Positions 25,299-34,049 of a stretch of 64,000 nt of DNA are shown here, piece after piece (position 1 is the first letter of the stretch; each line of letters begins with the position of its first letter). The stretch comes from CACIAM-69d sp001698445 (GTDB lineage Bacteria; Cyanobacteriota; Cyanobacteriia; CACIAM-69d), in contig NZ_JAZAQF010000057.1 of the NCBI RefSeq assembly GCF_043235035.1, positions 119,669 through 183,668 of the forward strand. Direction: 5' to 3'. The translations under genes were made by a program, and so were the position numbers. The notes under the pieces were generated by a model. It was not told the origin of the DNA and did no database searches. It saw only the letters and a program-made list of their open reading frames with translations.

Positions 25299-25638
25299 AA
25301 CTTGCTTCGCTCCTCACGCCTAAAACCGGCTGTTTTGACGGCTGCCACTGGTGCAAAGTTCGTAAATTACTCAATTACTCGCCTATTGCTCGCACAGTCA
25401 CCAGCAGACGCTGCCAACTCCCGAAAGTTCGGGGCCCGAAAGTTCAGGGATTGATTGCTCCCTGTGGGGGTTGCCAGCGTCGGTTGAATGGCCCTGCGCA
25501 GTGGATACTCGATCGAACTGAGATCAAACTGAGAATTGAACCAGGATCGAATCGAGGTTGTGCCTCAAAAAGCATACTGGTTAGTCTAGCGGCTGGCCTA
25601 CAGAATCGGCCGGCTCGCTCCCCCGAGTCCCGAAACTC
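25299..25638. other. Intergenic region tolC - DUF512 gene
   Basis: About 340 bases upstream of tolC (minus) and downstream of the DUF512 gene (minus). No gene, clear promoter or strong hairpin is seen. Confidence 0.4.
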
Positions 25639-27492
25639 CTACGCCAGCAAATCACTGGGCGATTGAGGAGCGATCGCGTGGGGCCAAGCAGCGGCCACCG
25701 CTTGTTCAATCACCGCTTCAGCACTGGTGACAATCACGATCGGGACTTGCAGCCGATCGCTCACCTCCTGCACCGTCATATCATCCAAAAAGCGCTGTTC
25801 ACCGTGGCGCAACATCAACGACGGCAGCAGCAACGCATCCCCCAAATCTTGGCCCGCCAACTTTTGCACCAAATCCTGGCCCGTCAGCAAGCCGGTAACG
25901 GTCATGGTTTGGCCCCAATAATCTGAATTCAGGGCCGCCAACTGCACCGTTAGTCCCGAAATTTGATTGAGCTGGCACACCAAACCACTGAAGGGCCGCT
26001 CCACCGTGTTCCCCACCACCCAGGTGAGACGACGGGGAAAGGGGGTTGCACGCACCGGGTTTGCCGCCAGGACCCGCTCAAACTGATCCACAAACAGCCG
26101 AATGGAACCCACGCCGTTGTCAATTTGCGGAAAATCTTCGTACTCGACCATTTCCGGCAAATCCTGACCCGCAATCAGAAACCACTCATCGGCTAACCAA
26201 ACAAAGGTGGAACCGAGGGTTTGGCGAAAGGTTTGTTGGAGCGATCGCACCTGGGCAATAACTTCGCAGGCTTTGGCGGGGGTGACGGGCTGTAGCTCAT
26301 CGTCGGCCGGGCGGAATTGCGTTAGCCCCGCTGGCACGATCGCCACGGAGGTGACCGTTGGGCGATGGGGTTCCACTTCGTCTTGGTCGCCATCTAGATC
26401 ATCATCTAGCTCATCGGGGTCTTGATCATCCCAAGCGGCCCGATCGAACCCATCGGCCTCATCCCACTGATCATCCTCATCGGCCTGATCCTCCTCTGAA
26501 TCCCAATCCGTTAGGCCCATGGGCTGCGATCGCGGATCGAAAACATCTCGATCAAATGGATCGAAAACATTCGGATTAAAGGCACCTGGATCAAAAACAT
26601 CTGGATCAAAAACATTTGGGTCAGACAGATCCAATCCTGCCGCTTCTGAACCGTCGAGGCGATCGATTACCGCCACCCGATCGTGTTCAGCTTCAATCGC
26701 CCCCGAATCGGCCTCAGGCGATCGCCCCGCCAGCAGCGTCACATTTTCGGAAATGGCCCAACCGCCCCCGATCGCGGCTTGGTCAGCCAGGGCCGGCTTA
26801 GCCCGCCGACTGGGCCCAGCTTGACCCGCAGGCGATCCATAAAAGCTGGCCAAATCGTGAATGGTTCGCTCTAAATGCACCCCGTCATTAATGCCAGGGC
26901 AAAGCACCACTTGAGCATGGATTTGCAAGCGCCGATCGCGAAACCAAGCTAACTGGTTCATGATCTCGCCCGCCCGAGGATTTTTTAGCAGGCGCGATCG
27001 CACCTCTGGCTCCGTGGAATGCACCGAAACAAACAAAGGCGACAACCGCAGCCGCTCAATGCGATCCCATTCCCGCTGCGTCAAATTGGTGAGGGTGAGA
27101 TAGGAGCCATAGAGAAAACTCAACCGATAATCATCATCTTTGTAATAAAGCGATGCGCGTTTACCGGGCGGCTGCTGATCAATAAAACAAAAGGGACAGC
27201 GGTTATTGCACTGAATCAGACCATCAAACAGGGCCGCTTCAAATTCCAAGCCCAGCTCGTCGTCATAGTCCTTTTCAATTTCAACCAGGTGGGTGCGATC
27301 GTACTGATCCAGCACTTCCAACTCCAACACCTCATCGGCACAGAGGAAGTTGTAATCAATCAAATCTCGGGGTTTTTGGCCATTAATAGCCACCAACCGA
27401 TCGCCCACTTCAAACCCCACCTCTTGGGCAATTGATCCGGGCAACACTCGCGTAATTTTGGCCGGTCGCACCGCTGCTTCGCTCATCCCCAC
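25639..27492 (-). CDS. PDZ / radical SAM / DUF512 protein with a large acidic insertion
   Basis: The 617-residue protein belongs to the family with an N-terminal PDZ-like domain (about 10-65), a radical-SAM-like cluster motif CX3CX2C (Cys95, Cys99, Cys102) and a C-terminal DUF512 domain (from about 378). Family members are widespread in cyanobacteria and clostridia and their reaction is unknown. The stretch from about residue 220 to 376 is an insertion. Flanking sequence ASFYGS and PTVTSVAIVPAGL would be nearly adjacent in relatives as I recall them. The insertion contains five-residue repeats (NVFDP, DVFDP, GAFNP, NVFDP, DVFDP; residues 293-320) and then a strongly acidic run rich in D, E and W. 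The frame stays open through it, so it is probably translated as a disordered loop. Confidence 0.87.
   Translation of the reverse strand: MGMSEAAVRPAKITRVLPGSIAQEVGFEVGDRLVAINGQKPRDLIDYNFLCADEVLELEVLDQYDRTHLVEIEKDYDDELGLEFEAALFDGLIQCNNRCPFCFIDQQPPGKRASLYYKDDDYRLSFLYGSYLTLTNLTQREWDRIERLRLSPLFVSVHSTEPEVRSRLLKNPRAGEIMNQLAWFRDRRLQIHAQVVLCPGINDGVHLERTIHDLASFYGSPAGQAGPSRRAKPALADQAAIGGGWAISENVTLLAGRSPEADSGAIEAEHDRVAVIDRLDGSEAAGLDLSDPNVFDPDVFDPGAFNPNVFDPFDRDVFDPRSQPMGLTDWDSEEDQADEDDQWDEADGFDRAAWDDQDPDELDDDLDGDQDEVEPHRPTVTSVAIVPAGLTQFRPADDELQPVTPAKACEVIAQVRSLQQTFRQTLGSTFVWLADEWFLIAGQDLPEMVEYEDFPQIDNGVGSIRLFVDQFERVLAANPVRATPFPRRLTWVVGNTVERPFSGLVCQLNQISGLTVQLAALNSDYWGQTMTVTGLLTGQDLVQKLAGQDLGDALLLPSLMLRHGEQRFLDDMTVQEVSDRLQVPIVIVTSAEAVIEQAVAAAWPHAIAPQSPSDLLA
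26533..26619 (-). repeat. In-frame FDP pentapeptide repeats
   Basis: Units of about 15 bp encode NVFDP, DVFDP, GAFNP, NVFDP and (FDR)DVFDP inside the radical-SAM/DUF512 gene. On the plus strand the units read like GGATCAAAAACATCT. Confidence 0.8.
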
Positions 27493-27700
27493 GCTCCTGA
27501 ATAGACACTGGCCAGGCGGTCACCAATCGCGTTTTCCTTGGGCACAGCCGGCCAAAATACAGACACCCGATGGCGATTGTGCTGGGGCGATCGGGCCTAT
27601 GCTGTTGATTCCCAAGCCTTAAACCCCACTGGGCAAGGCCAGGGCGGCTTTGGTGGCCGTTGATTGCTCGTAACCACTCTACCAACTGTTGATTAACCCT

Positions 27701-29062
27701 ATGCCCGCCGCATCCGCTTCCGGCATTCAGCCCACTCTGGAATTCATTCCGCCCAACTACACCCCTTGGGTGCATCGGTTGGCGCGCTGGATCTTTCCTT
27801 GGTTGATTCGCCAACAGGGCATCGCAAAACTCCATACGGAAAATGCTGAAACGTTGGCGGAACTGTTTCGCGATTTCCAGGCGGGCAAACTCCGCTTTAT
27901 TTTGGCTTTTCGGCATCCCAGCACCAATGACCCATTCGTGATGTCCCACTTGCTGTGGGAGGCAGTGCCCCAGGCGGCGCGCGATCGGGGCATTCGGCTG
28001 CCGGATTGGCCACACACGCACTTTATTTACGATCGGGGCATTCCCCTTTGGGCGGGGGATGCGGTGGCCTGGATGTTTTCCCACTTGGGCGGCACGTCAA
28101 TGCAGCGGGGCAAGCTCGATCGCCCCGGGCTAAAAACGGCTCGCGATCTGTTGCTGAACGGGCGGTTTCCGCTGGCGGCGGCCCCGGAAGGCGCAACCAA
28201 CAGCCACAGCGAAGTGGTTAGCCCCCTGGAGCCGGGCGTGGCCCAAATGGCCTTTTGGACGGTGGAGGATTTGCGATCGGCCGGGCGATCAGAACGGGTG
28301 GCCATTGTCCCGATCGGGATTCAATACACGTACCTTTCGCCCCCTTGGGCCGAGATCGATCGGCTCATTGACACGATCGAAAGCAGCCTTGGCCTCACGA
28401 ATCCCCTGAAAACCACCGCCCCCACCAGCCCCGAAGAAGGTCGCTACTTGCGGTTATATCTGTTGGGCGATCGGCTCCTGGACTTGGTGGAGCAGTTTTA
28501 TCAAACTTTCTATCAACAAACCCTCCCGATCGTGGACTTGCCCGACCCCAACGAGCGCATGGGCCAACGGCTGAAAAACCTCTTAGATACCGCATTGCGG
28601 GTGGGGGAAGCCTATTTTGGCGTAACCAACACCGGCACGGTTGAAGAGCGCTGCCGTCGGTTGGAACAGGCCGGCTGGGATCGGATTTACTGCGATGACG
28701 GGCGATCGCGCTGCCCAGTGGAGCGAGGCTTGGCCAACTGGGTAGCCGCCGAAGCCACCATCCGAATGCAACACATGCGCCTAGTGGAACGGTTTACCGC
28801 TGTCACGGGCCGCTATGTGCGCGAAAAACCCACCGCCGAACGGTTTGCGGAAACTCTAATGATTCTATGGCGCGTCACCACCTGGATTCAGGGAGACGAC
28901 ACCAGCAAGCCCCCGCAACTGGGCAAACAAGCGGTTTGGTTACGGGTTGCTGACCCGATTTGGGTAAGCGATCGCGCAGCGGACTACAAAGCCAATCGCC
29001 GCGCTACCCTCCAATCTGTCACCCAGGAAATTCACCAATCCCTCAAAAACCTAATCGCCTAG
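27701..29062 (+). CDS. PlsC-like 1-acyl-glycerol-3-phosphate acyltransferase family protein
   Basis: Read from the ATG at 27701 (MPAASASGIQPTLEF) it has 453 residues. An acyltransferase domain spans about residues 50-250, with the HX4D motif as HPSTND (near 71-76), a FIYDRGIPLW block and APEGATNSHSE as the glycerophosphate-binding loop. The C-terminal 200 residues form a helical region typical of the longer cyanobacterial members. PlsC-type enzymes move an acyl group onto lysophosphatidate or related acceptors at the membrane. The substrate of this long subgroup is not defined. There is a weak hydrophobic patch near residues 25-35. It is divergent from the DUF512 gene, with a shared 208-base upstream region. 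Confidence 0.85.
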   Translation: MPAASASGIQPTLEFIPPNYTPWVHRLARWIFPWLIRQQGIAKLHTENAETLAELFRDFQAGKLRFILAFRHPSTNDPFVMSHLLWEAVPQAARDRGIRLPDWPHTHFIYDRGIPLWAGDAVAWMFSHLGGTSMQRGKLDRPGLKTARDLLLNGRFPLAAAPEGATNSHSEVVSPLEPGVAQMAFWTVEDLRSAGRSERVAIVPIGIQYTYLSPPWAEIDRLIDTIESSLGLTNPLKTTAPTSPEEGRYLRLYLLGDRLLDLVEQFYQTFYQQTLPIVDLPDPNERMGQRLKNLLDTALRVGEAYFGVTNTGTVEERCRRLEQAGWDRIYCDDGRSRCPVERGLANWVAAEATIRMQHMRLVERFTAVTGRYVREKPTAERFAETLMILWRVTTWIQGDDTSKPPQLGKQAVWLRVADPIWVSDRAADYKANRRATLQSVTQEIHQSLKNLIA

Positions 29063-29073
29063 CCGGGTCGCCC

Positions 29074-29229
29074 TCAACCGGACTTTTCCTGGTTCGCCGC
29101 TGTCCGACGGGCCAGGAAGCGTTCGGAAATACCGGCCATGGCATATACCAAGCCCGATCGATATTCATGGCGCATGGGGCTATTGGCTTCTAGGTTGAGA
29201 TATTCCTCGGGGCTGAAGAAAATTGACAT
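29074..29229 (-). pseudogene. Remnant of a Uma2-family (DUF820) nuclease gene, N-terminal fragment
   Basis: A 51-codon frame begins MSIFFSPEEYLNLEANSP and continues MRHEYRSGLVYAMAG. This is the characteristic start of Uma2/DUF820 proteins, PD-(D/E)XK-fold putative endonucleases that are abundant in cyanobacteria at about 190 residues. After AMAG, where relatives continue GGS..H, the frame leaves the family (ISERFLARR...) and stops. The rest of the gene is missing: the acyltransferase gene ends only 12 bases away. It is therefore a decayed stub, and expression is doubtful. Confidence 0.7.
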
Positions 29230-29230
29230 T

Positions 29231-29264
29231 AGATCAGTTAAACCAAAAGATCAGTTAAACCAAA
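29231..29264. repeat. 17-bp perfect tandem duplication
   Basis: AGATCAGTTAAACCAAA occurs twice in tandem (29231-29247 and 29248-29264), directly in front of the Uma2 remnant. Confidence 0.85.
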
Positions 29265-29314
29265 AGAATGATCGCACCGATCATAGTAAGCAGTATCAAG
29301 ATCATTAGATAGCT

Positions 29315-30562
29315 CTATGGTTCTTGTTCCAAGGTGCTGAAAATTTCCGCCAGAATGCTGTTAGAAAATAGCAGACCATCCGGTTCTGCAAGAGCGAGCC
29401 GATCGCCCGATCGCACCACCCAACCCTCCGCCGCAAATCGATCGAGGCATTGCAACACCCGATCGACCCAAACCGTGCCAAATTCCTGGCGCAGGGGTTC
29501 CAAGGCCAAACCTTCTGCCAACCGCAATCCCAACATCAGCGTTTCTGCCAATCGATCGGGCACAGATTGGGGTGAAGCGGGTGGTTCAATTGCGCCGTTG
29601 TTCAGCCAGTCGTAGTAAGCAGCTCGGGTGCGTGGCCGGCCAAAGCGCTGCCCGGCCAAGTAGCTGGTGGCTCCCATCCCAAAACCGTAGTAGGGGCGAT
29701 TTTCCCAGTAGGTGCGGTTGTGGCGACACTGAAAGCCGAACTGGGCATAGTTGGAAACTTCGTAGTGCTGAAAACCCGCTGCCTGAAGGGTTTGGGAAGC
29801 CATCCGATACATTTGAGCCGTTTGTTCATCGGAGGGTAGGGGTCGATCGCCCGGTTGGTAGCGCCGATCGAACACGGTTTGCGGCTCAATGATCAGGTCA
29901 TAAACCGATAGGTGCGCCGGGCCACAGGCCACAGCCCGATCGAGCGACGCTTGCCACTGGTCGATCGACTGATTGGGTAATCCCGAGATCAGATCTAGGC
30001 TCCAATTTTTGACCCCCGCCGACTGCAAAAGGGCCACGGCCTGTTCAATATCTTGGACTCCATGCGATCGGCCGCAGGCGGCTAACAATTCCGCTTGAAA
30101 GGCTTGCACTCCCAGGCTAATGCGGTTGACCCCAGCCGCCAAAAAGCCCGCCAACCAAGCGCGATCGAACGTACCCGGATCGAGTTCCATGGAAATTTCC
30201 ACTTGGGGAGCCAACCCAAAGCGGCGATCGAGCAGTTGCAAGATCCGATCGACCTGTTCGGGGGCCAGCAGGGACGGCGTGCCGCCCCCAAAAAAGACGG
30301 TTTCCAAGGGCGGTTGGTCTGCGGCGGCGCGATCGGCCCCAAGGGTGATTTCCCGCTCCAAGGCTGACAAGTATTCAATGATTGGGGCGCTGTTGCGACC
30401 TGTGGCGGGTTCCGGTGGTTGGTCGGGGCGATCGCGGAAGGTTTTGAACTCCCCCACTACGGAAATGGGGAAATCGCAATAAAAGCAACGCCGCCGACAA
30501 AAGGGAATGTGTAAATAGGCGGCCCGGGGCGGGGACAGGGCCAGGGCGACGGGATAACTCAT
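29315..30562 (-). CDS. hemW: HemW-like radical SAM protein (coproporphyrinogen III oxidase-like)
   Basis: From the ATG at 30562 (MSYPVALALSPPRAAYLHIPFC) the product has 415 residues. The radical SAM cluster motif is CRRRCFYC (CX3CX2C). Typical HemN/HemW blocks follow: FFGGGTPSLL near residue 105, SMELDPGTFD, GVNRISLGVQAF and DLISGLPNQS. It lacks the longer N-terminus of true HemN, which fits HemW, a heme-binding chaperone that inserts heme into respiratory enzymes. The C-terminal domain (HNRTYWENRPYYGFG onwards) is present. Longer upstream frames pass through a tandem repeat and are rejected. Confidence 0.88.
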   Translation of the reverse strand: MSYPVALALSPPRAAYLHIPFCRRRCFYCDFPISVVGEFKTFRDRPDQPPEPATGRNSAPIIEYLSALEREITLGADRAAADQPPLETVFFGGGTPSLLAPEQVDRILQLLDRRFGLAPQVEISMELDPGTFDRAWLAGFLAAGVNRISLGVQAFQAELLAACGRSHGVQDIEQAVALLQSAGVKNWSLDLISGLPNQSIDQWQASLDRAVACGPAHLSVYDLIIEPQTVFDRRYQPGDRPLPSDEQTAQMYRMASQTLQAAGFQHYEVSNYAQFGFQCRHNRTYWENRPYYGFGMGATSYLAGQRFGRPRTRAAYYDWLNNGAIEPPASPQSVPDRLAETLMLGLRLAEGLALEPLRQEFGTVWVDRVLQCLDRFAAEGWVVRSGDRLALAEPDGLLFSNSILAEIFSTLEQEP

Positions 30563-30964
30563 GGGGTTGGGTCGGTATTTTGGGTCGGCTCGATCGGCTT
30601 GTGGAAATCGGCTGGCGCGATCGCGTGCATTAGCTCGCTCGATTCGCTGGCTTGATTTACTGGCTCGATCCGCTGGCTCGATCCGCTGGCTCGATCGGTT
30701 AACCGCCCTGGGTTTCAGCCAAAGCCACCAAGCCACGGGGCTATAATACTCATCAAATTCTGTCAAGAATTGGGCGCAATCGTTCTGAATCGCCGCCCCT
30801 GGGCGACCGATCAGAAGCAACCACCGCGACCAATCCCAATTCGACTCAGCCCCCACCCACCGAAGAGCCTGGAATTAGCCACCGCGATCGTTCCTGCATC
30901 CACCGCCTGCAAGCAATGCTCTGAGCAATGGTCGCGATGACTCGGGCGATCGTCCACTCGATCG
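30563..30964. other. Divergent upstream region of hemW and the PIN-TRAM gene
   Basis: About 402 bases without a gene. It carries the 13-bp tandem repeat at 30634-30698, 72 bases before hemW, followed by ATAATACTC near 30742, which could be part of a promoter. Confidence 0.45.
30634..30698. repeat. Five tandem copies of a 13-bp unit
   Basis: CTCGCTCGATTCG, CTGGCTTGATTTA, then CTGGCTCGATCCG twice and CTGGCTCGATCGG, all contiguous, lie in the hemW upstream region. Confidence 0.85.
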
Positions 30965-32047
30965 ATGACCATGATTGACACCGTAATTATCCTTTCATTT
31001 CTGATCGCCGGTGCGGGCATTGGCTTTTTCGGCATTGACTTTTTGCCCGCCCAAACCCTGGCCCAAGTCACCAATCGCGAAGGCCTCAGCTTTGCCACGG
31101 GTGGTTTTGGGGCCCTGATTGGCTTGGTGCTGGGACTGGCTTGCCAAACCACTTACCGACGCATTGAAAACCAGGTGCGCCAAATGCCACCCGATCGGCT
31201 GCTGACCCGATCGGGTGGGGTGGTGTTGGGGCTGCTGATGGCTAACTTGATGTTGGCTCCTTTGTATCTGCTGCCGTTTCCTTGGGAGCTGGCCTTCATC
31301 AAACCCCTCGTGGCGGTGTTGGGCAGTGTGCTGTTTGCGGTCACGGGCGTATCGTTGGCCGACACCCACGGGCGATCGTTCCTACGGTTAATTAACCCCA
31401 ACAGCGTTGAATCCATCCTGGTCAGTGAAGGAACCCTGGCTCCGGCCGCCGCCAAAGTGGTGGACACCAGTTGCATCATTGACGGCCGGCTGACGGCCCT
31501 GCTGGAAACCAAATTCATTGAAGGGCGCTTGATTGTGCCCCAGTTCGTGTTGCAGGAATTGCAGCGCATTGCCGACTCCGCCAGCGACCAAAAGCGATCG
31601 CGCGGGCGGCGGGGGCTGGATATTTTGCAGCAAATGCGTGAGGCCTATCCCGATCGACTCACGATCCACTCCGCCGACTACGAAGACATCACCACCGTTG
31701 ATGCCAAACTGGTGCGACTGGCCCAAGAAATCAACGGCGCACTGCTGACCACGGACTACAACCTGAATAAGGTGGCCACGGTGCAAAACGTCCCAGTCTT
31801 GAATGTCAATGACCTGGCTGATGCCCTGCGCCCCGCCTACCTGCCCGGCGACAGCATTGAGCTAAAAATTGTCCGGGAAGGCAAGGAACCGGCCCAAGGG
31901 GTGGGCTATCTCAGCGATGGCACGATGGTCGTGGTCGAAGATGGCAACTCCTATCTGGGCGGTGAATTGCGAGTGGTGGTCACCAGCGCCCTGCAAACTT
32001 CCGCCGGGCGGATGATTTTTGCCAAACCCGAAGCCGCCGTTTCATAG
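30965..32047 (+). CDS. Membrane-anchored PIN-TRAM domain protein (YacL-like)
   Basis: The 360-residue protein has four predicted membrane segments in the first 135 residues (about 4-24, 43-60, 79-100 and 108-125). A PIN domain follows from about residue 162 (KVVDTSCIIDGR), with the acidic metal-binding residues also in the QELQRIADS and LLTTDYNLNKVA blocks. It ends in a C-terminal TRAM domain (about 290-355, ELKIVREGKEPAQGVGYL to VVVTSALQTSAGRMIF). This is the layout of Bacillus YacL and its cyanobacterial counterparts. PIN domains are often ribonucleases and TRAM domains bind RNA, so a membrane-tethered RNase is the natural inference. The binding-protein gene follows after 69 bases. Confidence 0.9.
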   Translation: MTMIDTVIILSFLIAGAGIGFFGIDFLPAQTLAQVTNREGLSFATGGFGALIGLVLGLACQTTYRRIENQVRQMPPDRLLTRSGGVVLGLLMANLMLAPLYLLPFPWELAFIKPLVAVLGSVLFAVTGVSLADTHGRSFLRLINPNSVESILVSEGTLAPAAAKVVDTSCIIDGRLTALLETKFIEGRLIVPQFVLQELQRIADSASDQKRSRGRRGLDILQQMREAYPDRLTIHSADYEDITTVDAKLVRLAQEINGALLTTDYNLNKVATVQNVPVLNVNDLADALRPAYLPGDSIELKIVREGKEPAQGVGYLSDGTMVVVEDGNSYLGGELRVVVTSALQTSAGRMIFAKPEAAVS

Positions 32048-32116
32048 GCCATTGCATCTAGGCCATTGCATCAAGGTTGGGCAGCGGTTCGGATCCAGAA
32101 CAAAGCAACAAGAAAC

Positions 32117-33898
32117 ATGGCAACGTTAACGGATTGGACGGTGGGGCTAACTCGGCGGCGGTTGCTGTGGGCCTTGGGGGGACTGTCGATCGCGGCGATC
32201 GGGGGTTGTGGGCGATCGGGCAGCACGGGCGGTGGCGGGCGATCGCAACTGGTCACTAGCATCCTCAGCGAACCCAAAACCTTCAACTACGCCATTAACG
32301 AAGAATCGCCCAACATCTTCGGCATCACCTACGAAGGCCTGGTGGAAGAAGATCCAGAAACCGGCAAGGTGGAACCGGCCCTGGCCGCAGGCTGGGAAAT
32401 GAGCGAAAACGGCCAGCGGATCGTTGTCACCCTGCGATCGGGGTTGCGTTGGTCGGACGGTGCGCCCCTCACTGCCGATGATGTGTCCTTCACCTTCAAT
32501 GAAGTCTTTTTCAATGAAGCAATTCCCACGGGCATTCGAGACGTGTTGCGGGTGGGCCAAAGCAATGCACTGCCCCAAGTGAAAATGCTGGGCCCGCTCC
32601 AGGTGGAATTCAGCGTTCCGGAACCCTTTGCCCCCTTTTTGCGGAGTTTGGGCGTGGGCATTTTGCCCGCCCATCGCCTGCGCCCCACCCTCAAAACCAA
32701 GGGAACCGACGGCCGGCCACAATTTTTGACCACCTGGGGCGTGGACACTCCGCCCAGCCAAATTGTTGGCAATGGCCCCTACCGACTCAAGGAATATGTC
32801 ACCAGTCAACGGCTGGTATTTGAGCGCAATCCCCACTATTGGCGCAAGGGGCCGAACAATGCGCCCCAGCCCTACATCGAAGAGTGGGTTTGGCAAATTG
32901 TGGAATCCCAAGACACCTCCCTCTTGCAGTTTCGATCGGGCGGTTTGGACTCGATCAGCGTCACCGCCGACTATTTTTCCCTGCTGAAGCGGGAGGAACA
33001 ACGCGGCAACTTCACGATCCACAACGCTGGCCCCACCTTGACCACCTCGTTCATCTGCTTCAACTTGAACAAGGGCCAACGGGACGGCAAACCTCTCGTT
33101 GATCCGATCAAGTCTGCTTGGTTTAATGATTTGCGATTTCGGCAGGCGGTGGCCCACGGGATCGATCGCCAAACCATGATTGACAGCATCTTTCGGGGGC
33201 TGGGACAACTGCAACATTCCCCGATCGCCAGCCAAAGCCCCTATTATCTCTCGCCGGAACAGGGGCTGCTGACCTATGGTTTCAACCCGGAGCGATCGCG
33301 CCAACTGCTGACCGAGGCCGGCTTCCAAAATCGCAACGGTGAGTTATTCGACGCGGCCAGCAACCGAGTGCGCTTCACCCTGATCACCAACGCAGGCAAC
33401 AAAATTCGCGAAGCCATGGGCGCACAAATCGCCCAAGACCTGGCCAAACTGGGAATGAAGGTTGATCTTCAGCCGATCGCCTTTGGCAGCTTGGTTTCCA
33501 AACTCTCCGATAGTCTGGATTGGGAATGCCATTTGCTGGGGTTTACCGGCGGTGTTGAACCCCACGGCGGTTCCAATGTGTGGCGGGTCACGGGCCGGCT
33601 CCATGCCTTTAACCAAACGCCGGATCCCGGCAAGCAACTGGTGGGCCAGGAATTTGCCCCTTGGGAATTGGAGATCGATCGCCTCTATGCCCAAGCCTCC
33701 CAGGAGCTAGATGAAACCAAGCGCCGCGCCCTTTATGCCCGCACCCAGCAGTTAACCCAGCAATATCTTCCCTTCATCCACCTGATCACGCCCTATTCTT
33801 TGGTGGCCGTGCGGAACACAATCCAAGGGCTAAAGGTGAATGCCCTCGGCGGTGCATTCTGGAATATTCACGAGTTGCGGCTCGATCGGGAAGATTGA
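32117..33898 (+). CDS. ABC transporter substrate-binding lipoprotein, peptide/nickel type (SBP family 5)
   Basis: From the ATG at 32117 the product has 593 residues. Its N-terminus TRRRLLWALGGLSIAAIGGCG combines a Tat-like arginine motif with a lipobox cysteine, so it is probably a periplasm-facing lipoprotein. Family 5 signatures are present: LSEPKTFNYAINEES near residue 50, YEGLVEEDPETGKVEPALAAGWE near 75-97 and LRSGLRWSDGAPLTADDVSF near 110. DppA/OppA-like proteins bind oligopeptides, nickel chelates or opines. No permease or ATPase gene lies beside it, so the ligand and transporter are unknown. It follows the PIN-TRAM gene on the same strand and is trailed by a palindromic terminator at 33965. 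Confidence 0.9.
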   Translation: MATLTDWTVGLTRRRLLWALGGLSIAAIGGCGRSGSTGGGGRSQLVTSILSEPKTFNYAINEESPNIFGITYEGLVEEDPETGKVEPALAAGWEMSENGQRIVVTLRSGLRWSDGAPLTADDVSFTFNEVFFNEAIPTGIRDVLRVGQSNALPQVKMLGPLQVEFSVPEPFAPFLRSLGVGILPAHRLRPTLKTKGTDGRPQFLTTWGVDTPPSQIVGNGPYRLKEYVTSQRLVFERNPHYWRKGPNNAPQPYIEEWVWQIVESQDTSLLQFRSGGLDSISVTADYFSLLKREEQRGNFTIHNAGPTLTTSFICFNLNKGQRDGKPLVDPIKSAWFNDLRFRQAVAHGIDRQTMIDSIFRGLGQLQHSPIASQSPYYLSPEQGLLTYGFNPERSRQLLTEAGFQNRNGELFDAASNRVRFTLITNAGNKIREAMGAQIAQDLAKLGMKVDLQPIAFGSLVSKLSDSLDWECHLLGFTGGVEPHGGSNVWRVTGRLHAFNQTPDPGKQLVGQEFAPWELEIDRLYAQASQELDETKRRALYARTQQLTQQYLPFIHLITPYSLVAVRNTIQGLKVNALGGAFWNIHELRLDRED

Positions 33899-33964
33899 GC
33901 GGATCTCTGAGCAGCCAAAACTGCCACCCTGTGCGCCCCAGCGATCAACAGCGATCAACGCAGA

Positions 33965-33984
33965 CAAGGAGCTTAAGCCCCTTG
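33965..33984 (+). terminator. Palindromic terminator-type element, copy 3
   Basis: CAAGGAGCTTAAGCCCCTTG differs from the element at 11720 by one base and lies about 65 bases after the binding-protein gene. Confidence 0.6.
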
Positions 33985-34049
33985 CCCCCACGACTGATGA
34001 TTGGACTGATGATTGGGGCGCTTGGGCCAAAACCCCTGGCTTTCACGCA

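Noticed and set aside
32147..33328. Minus-strand frame opposite the peptide-binding protein
   Set aside because: Antisense shadow; the plus strand has a lipoprotein signal and family signatures.
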